Shown: in pieces, positions 7,364 through 16,383 of the stretch
How positions within the stretch are numbered: position 1 is the stretch's first letter
Layout of the letters: every line of letters begins with the position of its first letter
From: SXOA01 sp051004015
Lineage (GTDB): Bacteria > Planctomycetota > Planctomycetia > Pirellulales > Pirellulaceae
Length of the DNA: 37,962 nucleotides
Assembly: GCA_051004015.1 (NCBI GenBank)
Contig: JBPCKT010000066.1
Span: 1-37,962 of the forward strand
Direction: 5' to 3'
Made by a program: the position numbers and the translations under genes
The notes under the pieces: model-generated
What the model was told of the DNA's origin: nothing
The model's database searches: none
Seen by the model: only the letters and a program-made list of their open reading frames with translations

Positions 7364-8362
7364 CTACAGGTTCCCTAGCGGCGTGCGCAGGAAGAATACG
7401 CCCGAGCCGCCGGGCTGTTTTTCATCCACGTCGTAAAAGACAGTACCCAGGGTTTCGTCGTCCAGTTGCACCGTCTTAGGGCAGGCGCGTCCGCCAATCG
7501 GCCGGCCGGGATTGTAGAAGTCCTTTGCCGCGCTGAAGTCCCAGGTCTTGCCGTCATCTTTGGAAACGACGAATCGCCACTTATTGCCCCCCACGCCGGG
7601 ACCAATCACTTCGCCCGCGACCAGCCAGCCGTTGTCCGCGGTCATCAGGTCATACCGCCAGCCGTCCGTATTGATTTTGGGAAACGGGGAGACGGCATCC
7701 CAGGATTTGCCGCCGTCGGTGGAGCGCAGCCCTAGGCCGCTGATCAATGTTCCTTTCACTGTCTTCACGACGGGAACCAGGCCATGATTGCGGCCATCGC
7801 CGAAGGGCCTTTCTTCTCCTGTCTTGGCGTCATAGACAATCGTCCGGTCCATCAGGGGAAAAAGCCACTGCTCCGGGGACAACTCGACAATCGGGTGCCG
7901 TATTACGCTGTGGGGTTCCGGCGTTTTCGGCTTCGCCAGGCTTTTGGGTTCTCGCCAGGTCAGGCCGTCGTCCTCGCTCACGGAGTATTGGGCGAAGCGG
8001 GTCTTGCCTCCCTTCGCCTCTTTGTCCGCATACCAGACGTTCCAGACATGCAGGATGCGGCCGTCCGCAAGGGTCGTCAGCGAGCCGGGATAGATGTTGA
8101 CCTTCTGCGTCGGCGCATATTTGGCCGGCTCGCTCCAAGTCTTGCCCCCATCGCCCGAGCGGGTGATGCGGAGGTCGATGTATTCCTGCTGGCCGAAGAT
8201 GACCAGCACGGTTCCCTTCTTCGTGACGCAGGCCGCCGGATGGACATGGCCGCTGACGCCGCTGGCCAGGCGGACATAAGCGGGAGATTCATCGGCGGCG
8301 AAAACTCTTGTGCTCAAGACTACCGCCAGCGTCAGAGCTAAACAGCAAGTAGCGGCTTTCAT
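7364..8362 (-). CDS. Secreted sialidase-like BNR-repeat protein
   Basis: This 332-aa protein has a signal peptide (MKAATCCLALTLAVVLSTRVFA) and a six-bladed sialidase-type propeller. Four Asp-box (BNR) motifs are visible: SGDGGKTW, SEDDGLTW, STDGGKSW and SKDDGKTW. An Asp box marks the fold, not the activity; I did not find a clear FRIP motif, so true exo-alpha-sialidase activity is unproven. Planctomycete relatives are commonly annotated as sialidase/neuraminidase family proteins. The start has a strong GGAGGG Shine-Dalgarno five bases upstream. It is followed by the 190-base palindrome region and preceded, 95 bases away, by a CxxC membrane protein on the same strand. Confidence 0.85.
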   Translation of the reverse strand: MKAATCCLALTLAVVLSTRVFAADESPAYVRLASGVSGHVHPAACVTKKGTVLVIFGQQEYIDLRITRSGDGGKTWSEPAKYAPTQKVNIYPGSLTTLADGRILHVWNVWYADKEAKGGKTRFAQYSVSEDDGLTWREPKSLAKPKTPEPHSVIRHPIVELSPEQWLFPLMDRTIVYDAKTGEERPFGDGRNHGLVPVVKTVKGTLISGLGLRSTDGGKSWDAVSPFPKINTDGWRYDLMTADNGWLVAGEVIGPGVGGNKWRFVVSKDDGKTWDFSAAKDFYNPGRPIGGRACPKTVQLDDETLGTVFYDVDEKQPGGSGVFFLRTPLGNL

Positions 8363-8457
8363 TTTCCCTCCCCAGTCTTGACCGCACCGAGCTTGCCTCG
8401 GGTGGTGAAATGATTCTGCACTATAGCAACGACAATTTGCAAATCCTGCCCCAATCG

Positions 8458-9135
8458 TTATTTCCTGAACCGCGGATCTTCCAGATTGCGATACGGATTC
8501 GACTTGTCCTCGAAAGACTCGATGGCGGGATAGCTCGTGGGCGCTGGACGGGAAGAATTGGAGGCGGCTGCGGGATTGAAGCTCGCCGGGAGCTCGAGAG
8601 GATGGGTGGCGGGTTGGTTGTCTAATTGCAAGCCGGTGGGCAGTTCGAGGCTGTCGGGCACCGGGGGATGGTTCAGCGCGTCGAACTCGGCGGCGTAGGC
8701 GGCATCCGCGAAATGGCAGGTAGACGTATGGGTCTCGTCGTCAAACGTGACCGAGAATCTCGCGGGAAAGAGCCAGTCCCAGAGCACGGCCGGGATCACT
8801 GCCGCGAAGAAGACGCCGAGGGCCTTGAGCTTGATCAGCCCCCGGACTCCCTTGCCCATGGCCCAGAACAGGAACCAGGCGGCCAGCACTGCGCAGGCCG
8901 CCGAAACGGCGAACCGCAGCAGTCCGCGGCTCTGGACGCTCACCGCGCAGCTCCCGCAGGCGGGGGCCAGGACGCTCTTCTTGCCGCTTTCAAACCAGGA
9001 GAGGAAGAAGAAGGCCCCGTAATGGGATCCCGCGTGAAAACGGGCCTGCCGCCCGGGATTGTCCGCGCCACACAGCACGCAGCGGTCCGGAAATCTCGGC
9101 GGGAGCGAACGGGAAACGGCGACGTCGTACGGCAT
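8458..9135 (-). CDS. Hypothetical membrane protein with N-terminal CxxC pair
   Basis: This 225-aa protein has no family I recognise. Residues 19-22 (CVLC) and 60-63 (CGSC) form two CxxC motifs about 40 residues apart, a spacing that could hold a zinc or form disulfides. Two hydrophobic segments follow (about 74-93 and 105-122). The C-terminal 80 residues are Pro/Ser/Asn-rich, look disordered and end near SNPYRNLEDPRF. The ATG comes only nine bases after the stop of the giant redox protein upstream on the same strand, with a weak binding site, so it is very probably expressed from the same transcript. A helper role for that protein is speculation based only on this adjacency. Confidence 0.7.
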   Translation of the reverse strand: MPYDVAVSRSLPPRFPDRCVLCGADNPGRQARFHAGSHYGAFFFLSWFESGKKSVLAPACGSCAVSVQSRGLLRFAVSAACAVLAAWFLFWAMGKGVRGLIKLKALGVFFAAVIPAVLWDWLFPARFSVTFDDETHTSTCHFADAAYAAEFDALNHPPVPDSLELPTGLQLDNQPATHPLELPASFNPAAASNSSRPAPTSYPAIESFEDKSNPYRNLEDPRFRK

Positions 9136-9144
9136 AATCTCGGC

Positions 9145-12100
9145 TCAGTGGTCTCCATGTCCGTGGTGCTCGTGCCCCTCCGCTTTCCCGAAGAGCGGGC
9201 TTTTCTTGTCCCCGCGGGCGGCCAGGTACGCCACCAGGTCGAGAATCTCTTCCTTGGAGAGCTTGTCCAAGAGGCCCTTGGGCATCACGGAAGTCGGCGA
9301 GAGCTTGCGGCTCATGATCTCGTCTTTTTTGAGGATGATCGGCTCCGCTTTCACAAGCGGGTTTTCAATCAGCTTCACTTCCGTGCCGCTCTCGGAAAGG
9401 ACAACGCCGGTCAGAGTCTGGCCGCCGTCCGTCAGGATGACGGTGGTCTGGTACTTCTCGTTGATCTTGGCGGACGGGTCCAGAAGTTCCTTGAGAATAT
9501 CAGCCGGCTTGAGCTTGAGGTCCAGTTTGGCGAGATCGGGGCCAAAGTCATTGCCGACGCCGTCCAGCTTGTGGCAGGCGATGCAGGTTCCCACCGTAAA
9601 CATCTGCTTGCCGGCGGCATAGGAGCGGCCGTTCTTGACACTCTCGACAGCCGGCGCCAGGTCCGCCAGCTTCCACTCCGTCCGCGGGCGGTTGTCCTTG
9701 AGGAGCGCGTCCTTGATCGCCAGCGGATGCGTGCTTAGGTACGCCTCCGGCGCGGCAAGATAGGCATCGAGATCCTCCACGACATACAGCGCGCCATACA
9801 TTCGCCGCCAGTGGCCGGGATAGGTGCAGACGTACGGATAGACACCGGGCTCCGTCGGCGCGACGAAGCTCAGCTTCTGCGTCTCTCGCGGCTGCAGCAG
9901 CCGACTGGCGAGGAGGATTTTTCCCGATTGCGGCACGTATTGACGAGCCGCCGCACCCGGCTGTAGAGCCGAAGCCTCCGCGGCCAGGCCGATTTCCTCC
10001 ATTGCCCCCGGCTGCGTGATGACCAGGTTGTGCGGCATCAGGTCGATGTTCTCAAACACGATTTCGACCGCCTTGCCGGCTCTCACCGCGATGAGCTCTT
10101 TGTCATAGGCCATTTTCTCCGGCAATGTGCCGATGCGGACGACTTTCACACCGAGTTCCGCCAGTTCCACGCGGGCCTGCTTTGCCGCATCGACGGGCAG
10201 CAGCGTGGTGAGGGCGTCGGCGAATTCCAGCGCGTCGAGGGCCGCGGGCGAAGTCCGGTCAGCGACCGGAATCTTCTTTACATGGCCGACGACCACGGCC
10301 AGCAGCGCCGGGGCTTGTTCCTTGTCCCAAGCGGACTGCGGAATCCGCTGGATCGCGCGAATCGCTGCCAGCCGATCGATGTCGTCGGCCACGAATTTCG
10401 CCAGCGACTTGAAGGTCTTGGCTTCCTGCCCGCGAACGCTGACGAGGGCATTCATGGCCGCCCGGCGAACGAGCGATTCCGCGCCGCCCCCTTCCAGCGG
10501 AAACTCGGCCCTGGGCTTGGGCGCGGGAATGCCTTCCACCTTGAAAACTTCCCCCCGGCTGCTGTCGAGCACCTTGAGCGTGAAGTTGTGGAGCCGCTGG
10601 CCGAGGCCGCCGTCATTTCGGTTATAGATGGCGATGGAGTCAATCGGCGTCTCTTCCCCCAGGTCCACTTCCCACCAGGGATTGGGCGTGTTTTCTTGCG
10701 AGTGCGTCTGCCCGCCGCCGCCATAGGAGTCGCCCGTATTGCCATCCACCCCCTTGGCCGCTTCGCCGCCGTGGGACGTGTTTTTCTGCGAGGCCTTCTT
10801 GCCGCGGGCCACGTTCCGTCCGTCGCTGGTGACTTCCACCTCGGCCAGCGTCAGCGTCCCATTGCCCGGCAGCTCCACGCGCACATAGCGTCCGCTGGTT
10901 CCCTTCCTCTTGCCGCCATCGGCGAGCTTTTCCGGCAGGCCCACCAGCAGCGGCTCAATCCGAGGATAAAGGCTGGCGCGGAGGCCAAGGTCGGAAACAA
11001 GCGGCGTGGCGGAAACGAAGTCTTGCAGGCTTCGCGCGCTCGATTGAGCCAGCGCCCAAGCCTTGTCCGCACTTCCATCGACGTTCATCAGGGAAACGAA
11101 GCCAATCTGCCGCAAAATCGGCTGTTTGGCGGATGTCGCCAGCTTCTCGAGTTCAGCACGAGCGGTCGTCAGTTCGGCGGCACTTCGGCCCGTGAGCTGG
11201 CGGACGAGATCGAAGACAACCGAGGCGTCGGTCATGGACTGCTTTCCATCGAGAGCTTGAATTGCGTCCATCACGACTCGCAGCTCGGGCTTTTTGTCGA
11301 GCGTCGCCAGACCGGTGACCGCTTCCCGCCGCTGCTCGTCCCGCAGGCCGGGGCGATAGAGCAGCTCCACGAAGACGGAGCGAGTCCGCGGCTCTTTGAG
11401 CAGGTCCTCGGTGCTCATGCTCCGCAGGAAGTAGCGAGCGCCGGCGTCGGTGGTGAAGGCAATTTTCTGGCCGGCAGCATTGGCCTGCTGCACATAAGGC
11501 TCAAGGGGCCGCATCGTTTCCCTGCGGACGTAATCGAGATAGACATCGGTCGGATACTCCGCGGCGATGATCGGCACTTCGGCGGCTTCGGGCACGGTGA
11601 AGAAGCTCGCAGCCCGCACCGCTTCCAGCCGCACGCGGGGATGCTGGTCAGCCGCCATTTTTCGCAGCAGGTCGAGGGCATTCGGCACTCGATCCCGCCA
11701 ATAGCAGAGGACGCGAGTCGCGGCCGCCCGCGAACGATGGTCCGGCGATTGCAGACGTTCTTCCAAAAGCGATTGATTGACCACATTGTGCCATTGATGG
11801 ACCCAGAGTGCCTCACTCCGATGGTGCTCATGATCCGGGTCCTTGCTATCAAGTGCCGCCGCCCACTGTTTTACAGCGGCGACGACCAGTTCCGCATCGT
11901 GTTTGCCCAGCTCCACTTTCGCCCGCGTCCGCACGTCGTCTTCCGGCGACTTAAGCAGCGCCAGCAGCCCGTCCACCGATTCGCCAAAAACCTTCGGCGG
12001 CGTCAGCAGCGGGCGGCCTTCGTAAGTGATGCGGTAGACGCGGCCGTGCTGGTGGTCCCGGTTGGGGTCGCGGATGTGGTGCTGCAAATGGCCGATGAGC

Positions 12101-14118
12101 TGTTTGCTCCAGTCAAGGAAGTAGATCGAGCCGTCGGGGGCACAACTGACGGCTGAGGGGCGGAAGTTCGGGTCGTCGGACTTGACGAGGTCGTCGATGG
12201 TCTCCCCTTTCAGGCCGCTCCCTTCCTCCGTCACCTTCACCCGCCAAATCCCCTGATAGCCGATGACGTTACAGTTGAGGAAATTCCCCTGCCAGTCGTC
12301 CGGGAAATGCCGGCTGCTGACCATGCCCGTGCCGGGACAAGGGCGGTTGGGGCGAGCCCAGAACTGCGGCATCCCTGAGTGCTTTTGGGGATAGGGCAGA
12401 TAGCCGCTGAAGGCGGGGCCGAAGAAGTTTTCGTTGCCGGTGGCGTCGGTGATGATGTCGTTCCCCCAGCGGTCGAAGACGCGGCCGTGCGGGTTGGCAA
12501 AGTTGTAGCTGACGTACTGCTCGAATTTGCCGGTCAGCGGCTCGTAGCGAAAGATGCAGCCGTCGTTACTGCGAACGACGCCGGCCCGCGTTTCCACCTG
12601 CGTCCGGTGAAAGACGCCGTCGCTGAGGTACGTCGCTCCGCCCGGGTCGAGCACCATCGCGTTGGTTGTGTGATGCGAGTCGGCCGAGTCGATGCCCATC
12701 AGCACCCGCTCTTTCCAGTCCGCCTTGTCGTCGCCATCGGTGTCGCGGACAAACCACAAGTCGGGGGCCTGCATCAGCAGCACGCCGTCCTTGAAGAACG
12801 TAAAGCCGGTGGGGCAATTCAAATCGTCGATAAAATGTTTGCATTTATCCGCCCGGCCGTCGCCGTCGGTGTCTTCAAAGATCAGGATCGCGTCCCCCAC
12901 GGTGCTGGTCGGCGTCCGCTCCGGGTAGCTCTTCCAGGCGGCGACCCACAGGCGGCCCTTGGTGTCCCAGCCCATCTGCACGGGGCTGACCAGCTCGGGA
13001 AACTGCTCCTCGCTGGCGAAGAGGTTGACCTTGCACCCCTTGGGCACGGTCATGTGCTTGATGGCCACTTCCGCACCGAGGTACGGCGGCAAATTCTCGC
13101 GGTTGGACTTAAGTTCCGTGATCGGCGGCAGGTTGGAGTCGTCGATGGGCTGCTCGCTCCCCTTGGCGATGGCCCAGATATGCTTGTCGCGGTTCTCGGT
13201 CAGCACGTCCCGCTGCTTCATCTCTTCCTGCATGATCAGGAAGTTGGTGACTTTCGGTCCTCCCTTGCCCGACTCGTAACTTTCTTTGGACCGGCCGCCA
13301 TAGACGTTGTAGCCGTCGACCGTGCGGTAGCGGGCGTGCCACTGCTTGTTCTTCTCCAGGATGGCGGCCCGCAGCTTCTCGAGAACCTTCGCATCGCGCT
13401 TAAGCAGCGGCCCATCTGGCACAAGTGCCCGTTCAATGAGCGGCGCGACGACCTGATCGCCATGCTCGGTCAGGTGAATCCCGTTGAATGTAAGTGGAAT
13501 TCGTTCGCCCCCCAGCGGAGCGTTGTAATACTTCTGCATCAGCCCGAACAAATCTACAAACGGCACTCTGTTCTCCTTGGCGACTTCTCCCATCGCCGCG
13601 GCATAGAGCTCTATATTCGCGTGGGTCGTGGCCGCTTCCGGCAGATTCGGGTTGCTAAGATCTTCGACCGCCAGCGGCGAAAAGATGACCAGCCGTGGCG
13701 GAGCTTTCCCGCTGTAGTTTTTCTTCAGCGTCTCCTTGATGAACGTATCCAGGTCCGCCTTGAACTTTGCCAGCCCCGGCTCCCCCGCGAATGACTCGTT
13801 GAATCCGAACATCGCAAAAACGACATCCGCCTTGCACCGCGTCAGCCATTCGTCCGGACTGCCGAAATTCTCCGACCTATGCCGGAACGTCAGCTCATCT
13901 CCCGAAACGGCCAGATTGCGAAACACCAGATCCTTATCCGCGAACCGGCTCACCAGCAGCGTCTCCAGCCAGCCATGATGCTGCATCCGGTCACCGAGGG
14001 CGTTGCCGATAATGCAGATGTGATCTCCGTTTTTGAACTCAAGGGACTGCGCAGATGCGACGGCGGAGACAACTAGCGACGAAACGAAAACAACCATCGA
14101 GGCCAAAAACGGCTTCAT
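9145..14118 (-). CDS. PVC-type multidomain redox protein: SGNH-like, beta-propeller, F5/8C, cupredoxin, cytochrome c
   Basis: This 1657-aa secreted protein has a signal peptide (residues 1-23). Domains in order: an SGNH-like domain (about 27-235) whose block I reads GNA at 38-40 and block V NGIH, so the catalytic Ser and Asp are absent; the planctomycete/verrucomicrobial membrane-bound dehydrogenase propeller (about 343-700); HEAT-like helices (about 715-1060); an F5/8 type C or galactose-binding domain (about 1078-1196); a cupredoxin domain with probable type 1 copper ligands H1363, C1431, H1436 and M1440; and a C-terminal cytochrome c with CIACH at 1512-1516, a following MPKG Met, and a His-rich tail (HEHHGHGDH). 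It is likely a periplasmic oxidoreductase passing electrons from the propeller through copper to heme. The substrate is unknown; the sugar-binding-type domain suggests a carbohydrate. Confidence 0.9.
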   Translation of the reverse strand: MKPFLASMVVFVSSLVVSAVASAQSLEFKNGDHICIIGNALGDRMQHHGWLETLLVSRFADKDLVFRNLAVSGDELTFRHRSENFGSPDEWLTRCKADVVFAMFGFNESFAGEPGLAKFKADLDTFIKETLKKNYSGKAPPRLVIFSPLAVEDLSNPNLPEAATTHANIELYAAAMGEVAKENRVPFVDLFGLMQKYYNAPLGGERIPLTFNGIHLTEHGDQVVAPLIERALVPDGPLLKRDAKVLEKLRAAILEKNKQWHARYRTVDGYNVYGGRSKESYESGKGGPKVTNFLIMQEEMKQRDVLTENRDKHIWAIAKGSEQPIDDSNLPPITELKSNRENLPPYLGAEVAIKHMTVPKGCKVNLFASEEQFPELVSPVQMGWDTKGRLWVAAWKSYPERTPTSTVGDAILIFEDTDGDGRADKCKHFIDDLNCPTGFTFFKDGVLLMQAPDLWFVRDTDGDDKADWKERVLMGIDSADSHHTTNAMVLDPGGATYLSDGVFHRTQVETRAGVVRSNDGCIFRYEPLTGKFEQYVSYNFANPHGRVFDRWGNDIITDATGNENFFGPAFSGYLPYPQKHSGMPQFWARPNRPCPGTGMVSSRHFPDDWQGNFLNCNVIGYQGIWRVKVTEEGSGLKGETIDDLVKSDDPNFRPSAVSCAPDGSIYFLDWSKQLIGHLQHHIRDPNRDHQHGRVYRITYEGRPLLTPPKVFGESVDGLLALLKSPEDDVRTRAKVELGKHDAELVVAAVKQWAAALDSKDPDHEHHRSEALWVHQWHNVVNQSLLEERLQSPDHRSRAAATRVLCYWRDRVPNALDLLRKMAADQHPRVRLEAVRAASFFTVPEAAEVPIIAAEYPTDVYLDYVRRETMRPLEPYVQQANAAGQKIAFTTDAGARYFLRSMSTEDLLKEPRTRSVFVELLYRPGLRDEQRREAVTGLATLDKKPELRVVMDAIQALDGKQSMTDASVVFDLVRQLTGRSAAELTTARAELEKLATSAKQPILRQIGFVSLMNVDGSADKAWALAQSSARSLQDFVSATPLVSDLGLRASLYPRIEPLLVGLPEKLADGGKRKGTSGRYVRVELPGNGTLTLAEVEVTSDGRNVARGKKASQKNTSHGGEAAKGVDGNTGDSYGGGGQTHSQENTPNPWWEVDLGEETPIDSIAIYNRNDGGLGQRLHNFTLKVLDSSRGEVFKVEGIPAPKPRAEFPLEGGGAESLVRRAAMNALVSVRGQEAKTFKSLAKFVADDIDRLAAIRAIQRIPQSAWDKEQAPALLAVVVGHVKKIPVADRTSPAALDALEFADALTTLLPVDAAKQARVELAELGVKVVRIGTLPEKMAYDKELIAVRAGKAVEIVFENIDLMPHNLVITQPGAMEEIGLAAEASALQPGAAARQYVPQSGKILLASRLLQPRETQKLSFVAPTEPGVYPYVCTYPGHWRRMYGALYVVEDLDAYLAAPEAYLSTHPLAIKDALLKDNRPRTEWKLADLAPAVESVKNGRSYAAGKQMFTVGTCIACHKLDGVGNDFGPDLAKLDLKLKPADILKELLDPSAKINEKYQTTVILTDGGQTLTGVVLSESGTEVKLIENPLVKAEPIILKKDEIMSRKLSPTSVMPKGLLDKLSKEEILDLVAYLAARGDKKSPLFGKAEGHEHHGHGDH

Positions 14119-14521
14119 GTCGATACCTGTGAATTTTGAGAGGATTTCTGCGGCTCAAGGAGGAAGTATTCAGGTGGGACATCCATTGTACCTGCATTTC
14201 TGGACTCAAGGTGCTTCTACATCGGTCGCCTTCCAGGTCAATCCTTTTAACGCAAAGGTGCGAAGGCGCGGAGGCGCAAAGGGGAATCAAAGAGAAGAAG
14301 AGGAAAGGACACGGAAAACACGGAAGACACGGTTAAGGCAAGGGTGCTTTCTTCCAACCGTGTTCTCCGTGTTTTCCGTGTCCAATCTCCTCCCCCTTCC
14401 TCTGCTTCTCTCCGCGCCTTTGCACCTTTGCGTTAAATGCAAGCAGTGCTTGTCCAGTCACACAGCCTCGGCCAATATAGGCAAGTAACCAATTCGCCCC
14501 CCAGCCATTAGCTCGGAACCC
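14119..14521. other. 403-base intergenic region between divergent genes
   Basis: It separates the minus-strand redox gene from the plus-strand dehydrogenase. Nearly half of it is the nested palindrome described separately. The remainder holds no open frame I support and no convincing promoter, although promoters for both genes must lie here. Confidence 0.6.
14246..14437. repeat. Nested double palindrome, about 190 bases (outer CGCAAAGG, inner ACACGG)
   Basis: The outer arms are 14246-14273 and 14410-14437, both starting or ending in TTTAACGCAAAGGTGC and its complement. The inner arms are 14307-14334 and 14356-14383, built of ACACGG units nine bases apart. Both pairs are near-perfect inverted copies. 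The inner pair is the same family as 7270-7344. Two separate repeat types are therefore stacked symmetrically in one intergenic region. Confidence 0.85.
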
Positions 14522-15580
14522 ATGCGTTATCGTCCCCAGCCGTTGCAAGAACTTATCACGCAGATTTTCACAGCCGCGGGGTGCGAGCCGGCGGAGGCGG
14601 CCTGCATCAGTGACCACCTAGTTCAGGCGAACCTGACCGGCCACGACTCGCATGGCGTCATCCGCACGCCGATCTACGTGCAGTGGCTGCGGGAAGGAAA
14701 GGTGCGGGCCAACCAGCGGGCCACGGTCGTCTTCGAGAACGATGCTATCGCCATCATTGACGGCGGCCTCGGTTTTGGCCAGCCGATTGCGAAGCAGGCG
14801 ATGGAGCTGGGAATCGCGAAGGCCAAGACGAGCGGTGTGGCGGTGATCGCTCTGCGGAACACCGGCCACATCGGGCGGGTCGGGCACTGGGCGGAAATGA
14901 TTGTCAATGCTGGCCTGATCTCGCTCCACTTCGTCAACACCAGCGGCCTGGGAATGCTCGTCGCCCCGGTCGGCGGCATCAACCGGCGGCTTTCCGCCAA
15001 TCCCGTCGCGGTCGGCATTCCCGTTGCCGGCGGCGAGGCAATCATCTACGACATCTCCACCTCCTCGGTCGCCGAAGGGAAGCTGAAGGTCGCCTTCAAC
15101 AAAGGAGTGCCGGTCCCCGAAGGCTGCATCATCGACTCCAAGGGTCAGCCGACCTGCGACCCGGCTGTCTTTTACGGCAATCCGCCCGGCGCGATCCTCC
15201 CCTTCGGCGGCTACAAGGGTTACGGCCTGGGGATCGTCACCGAAATCCTCGCCGGCGCGCTCACCGGCAGCGGCTGCACGGTTCCAGGAAAGACGCAGCT
15301 TGAGCAAGGAATGCTCTCCATCCTCCTCGACCCAGCCGCCTTCCAGGTGCAGGACTCGCTCGCCGACGAAGCCCGCAAGTTCGTCGATTTCGTGAAGTCG
15401 TCCGAAAAAGTCTCCCCGGATGCCGAGATTCTCATGCCGGGAGACGTGGAGCGCCGCAACCGCGCGGAGCGGATGGCCAATGGCATCGAGCTGGACGACA
15501 AAACCTGGAGCCAGATTGAGGCCGTCGCGGTAGCGGTGAAGGCTTCCGCCAGGTTCATTGACTTAGCTAAAGAACAATAA
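14522..15580 (+). CDS. Malate/L-lactate dehydrogenase family (Ldh2) oxidoreductase
   Basis: This 352-aa protein belongs to the Ldh2/YbiC/YlbC family of NAD(P)-dependent 2-oxoacid/2-hydroxyacid dehydrogenases, which do not use a Rossmann fold. Family marks include GHDSHGVIRTPIYVQWLREG near residues 41-60, DGGLGFGQ, the VIALRNTGHIGRVGHWAE block with the catalytic-region His residues, SANPVAVGIP, and FGGYKGYGLG near 228-237. Members act on malate, sulfolactate, ureidoglycolate or delta1-piperideine-2-carboxylate; the substrate here cannot be read off. The ATG at 14522 has no clear Shine-Dalgarno. The gene stands alone, with a palindromic region upstream and a convergent small gene downstream. 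Confidence 0.88.
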   Translation: MRYRPQPLQELITQIFTAAGCEPAEAACISDHLVQANLTGHDSHGVIRTPIYVQWLREGKVRANQRATVVFENDAIAIIDGGLGFGQPIAKQAMELGIAKAKTSGVAVIALRNTGHIGRVGHWAEMIVNAGLISLHFVNTSGLGMLVAPVGGINRRLSANPVAVGIPVAGGEAIIYDISTSSVAEGKLKVAFNKGVPVPEGCIIDSKGQPTCDPAVFYGNPPGAILPFGGYKGYGLGIVTEILAGALTGSGCTVPGKTQLEQGMLSILLDPAAFQVQDSLADEARKFVDFVKSSEKVSPDAEILMPGDVERRNRAERMANGIELDDKTWSQIEAVAVAVKASARFIDLAKEQ

Positions 15581-15593
15581 TCGCGAGCAAAAA

Positions 15594-15620
15594 AAATCCC
15601 CCGACGGATGCGGGGGATTT
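15594..15620 (-). terminator. Rho-independent terminator for the 98-aa gene
   Basis: AAATCCCCC at 15594-15602 and GGGGGATTT at 15612-15620 form a perfect nine-pair stem with a nine-base loop. Read on the minus strand, the hairpin runs into seven Ts, the classical intrinsic terminator layout, 46 bases after the stop of the minus-strand gene. On the plus strand it lacks a T-tract, but the stem may still limit transcription from the dehydrogenase. Confidence 0.85.
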
Positions 15621-15666
15621 GTGAGTTGATTCTTTTGAAGGCAAACTGACAGCTTGCCAGGCGACG

Positions 15667-15963
15667 CTAGACTTTGGCAACGACGAGGTCGTCGCGCTCG
15701 TCGAGCTGGGCCTGGATTTCGTCGGCCAGGGTGACGGCTTCGTCGCGGGTGGCGAGGAACGTGCGGGTGAGCAGTGCGCGGCCGGAGGGTGTGTGGACCG
15801 AGAGGGTCCGCACGGACTGCTTTGTTTCGCTGTTGTAGAGCGTGACCTTGGTGGGGCGGACCTCTTCCACCTGAACCATGCCGGCTTCCAGCGTGTAATC
15901 GACGAAGATCTCGACTTCGCGAGCTTTGGCTTCGTCCTCCCAAACAATCCGGTAGGCTTTCAT
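15667..15963 (-). CDS. Small conserved-looking hypothetical protein
   Basis: This 98-aa soluble, acidic protein is not one I recognise. It starts MKAYRIVWEDEAKAREVEIF and is predicted to be mostly beta strand with a C-terminal helix (RDEAVTLADEIQAQLDERDD). It has no signal peptide, no membrane segment and no cysteines. The start is supported by a CAGGAG Shine-Dalgarno nine bases upstream, and the gene ends at a strong intrinsic terminator, so it is probably a real monocistronic gene. It converges with the Ldh2-type dehydrogenase. Confidence 0.78.
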   Translation of the reverse strand: MKAYRIVWEDEAKAREVEIFVDYTLEAGMVQVEEVRPTKVTLYNSETKQSVRTLSVHTPSGRALLTRTFLATRDEAVTLADEIQAQLDERDDLVVAKV

Positions 15964-16383
15964 CTTGGCAAACTCCTGAGATGCTTATCGCTCTCGTTGG
16001 CTGTTTCCGTGACTTGTGAAAAGATTTTCTAGTTTAAGCGATTAGTCGGCCGGCGGCGAGGCTAAATTGACGGAAAAACCGCTGTTTTCCCGCAGTTTTC
16101 ACAACGTCGGCCCGATCGGACGGCAAGGCGGGCAATCTTCGCGTTAGGGGCCATTAGCGTGAGATGAAGTCACCTTAATTGCCCTCCCGAGGCAAACGCA
16201 CGGGAAGTTATCTTGAGCCGTGCTAGCGGCCAGCAGGACAGTTTGCGAGGAACATTCGCTTCGTTCGAACCTTTCGCGTTGCCACCGGACGCTACAACCG
16301 ATATAAACTCGGCACGCGGGGGGACCTGGGCACTTGCCGTTCCTCCCTTTTGACAGGGACGTCCGCAGGATTGGCACTTCCGC
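15964..16383. other. 420-base intergenic region between divergent genes
   Basis: It must carry promoters for the 98-aa gene (leftward) and the methyltransferase (rightward). An AT-rich patch lies at about 16018-16040 (AAAAGATTTTCTAGTTTAAG). A TTGACA at 16350-16355 has no matching AT-rich -10 box at the right distance. I see no open frame, repeat or RNA gene I can support. Confidence 0.5.

Noticed and set aside
10030..12156. 708-residue open frame on the plus strand
   Set aside because: It is wholly antisense to the 1657-aa redox protein, whose domains are clear; the translation is rich in Arg, His and Gln with no recognisable motif, as expected for a GC-rich shadow frame.
12379..13794. 471-residue open frame on the plus strand
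   Set aside because: Also antisense to the redox protein, with no motif, signal or ribosome binding site.
7270..14437. CRISPR array
   Set aside because: The repeated ACACGG units are contiguous or palindromic, not direct repeats separated by unique spacers of constant length, and no cas gene is present.
16350..16378. TTGACA before the methyltransferase as a promoter
   Set aside because: No AT-rich -10 box lies 16-18 bases downstream, so the match is probably chance.
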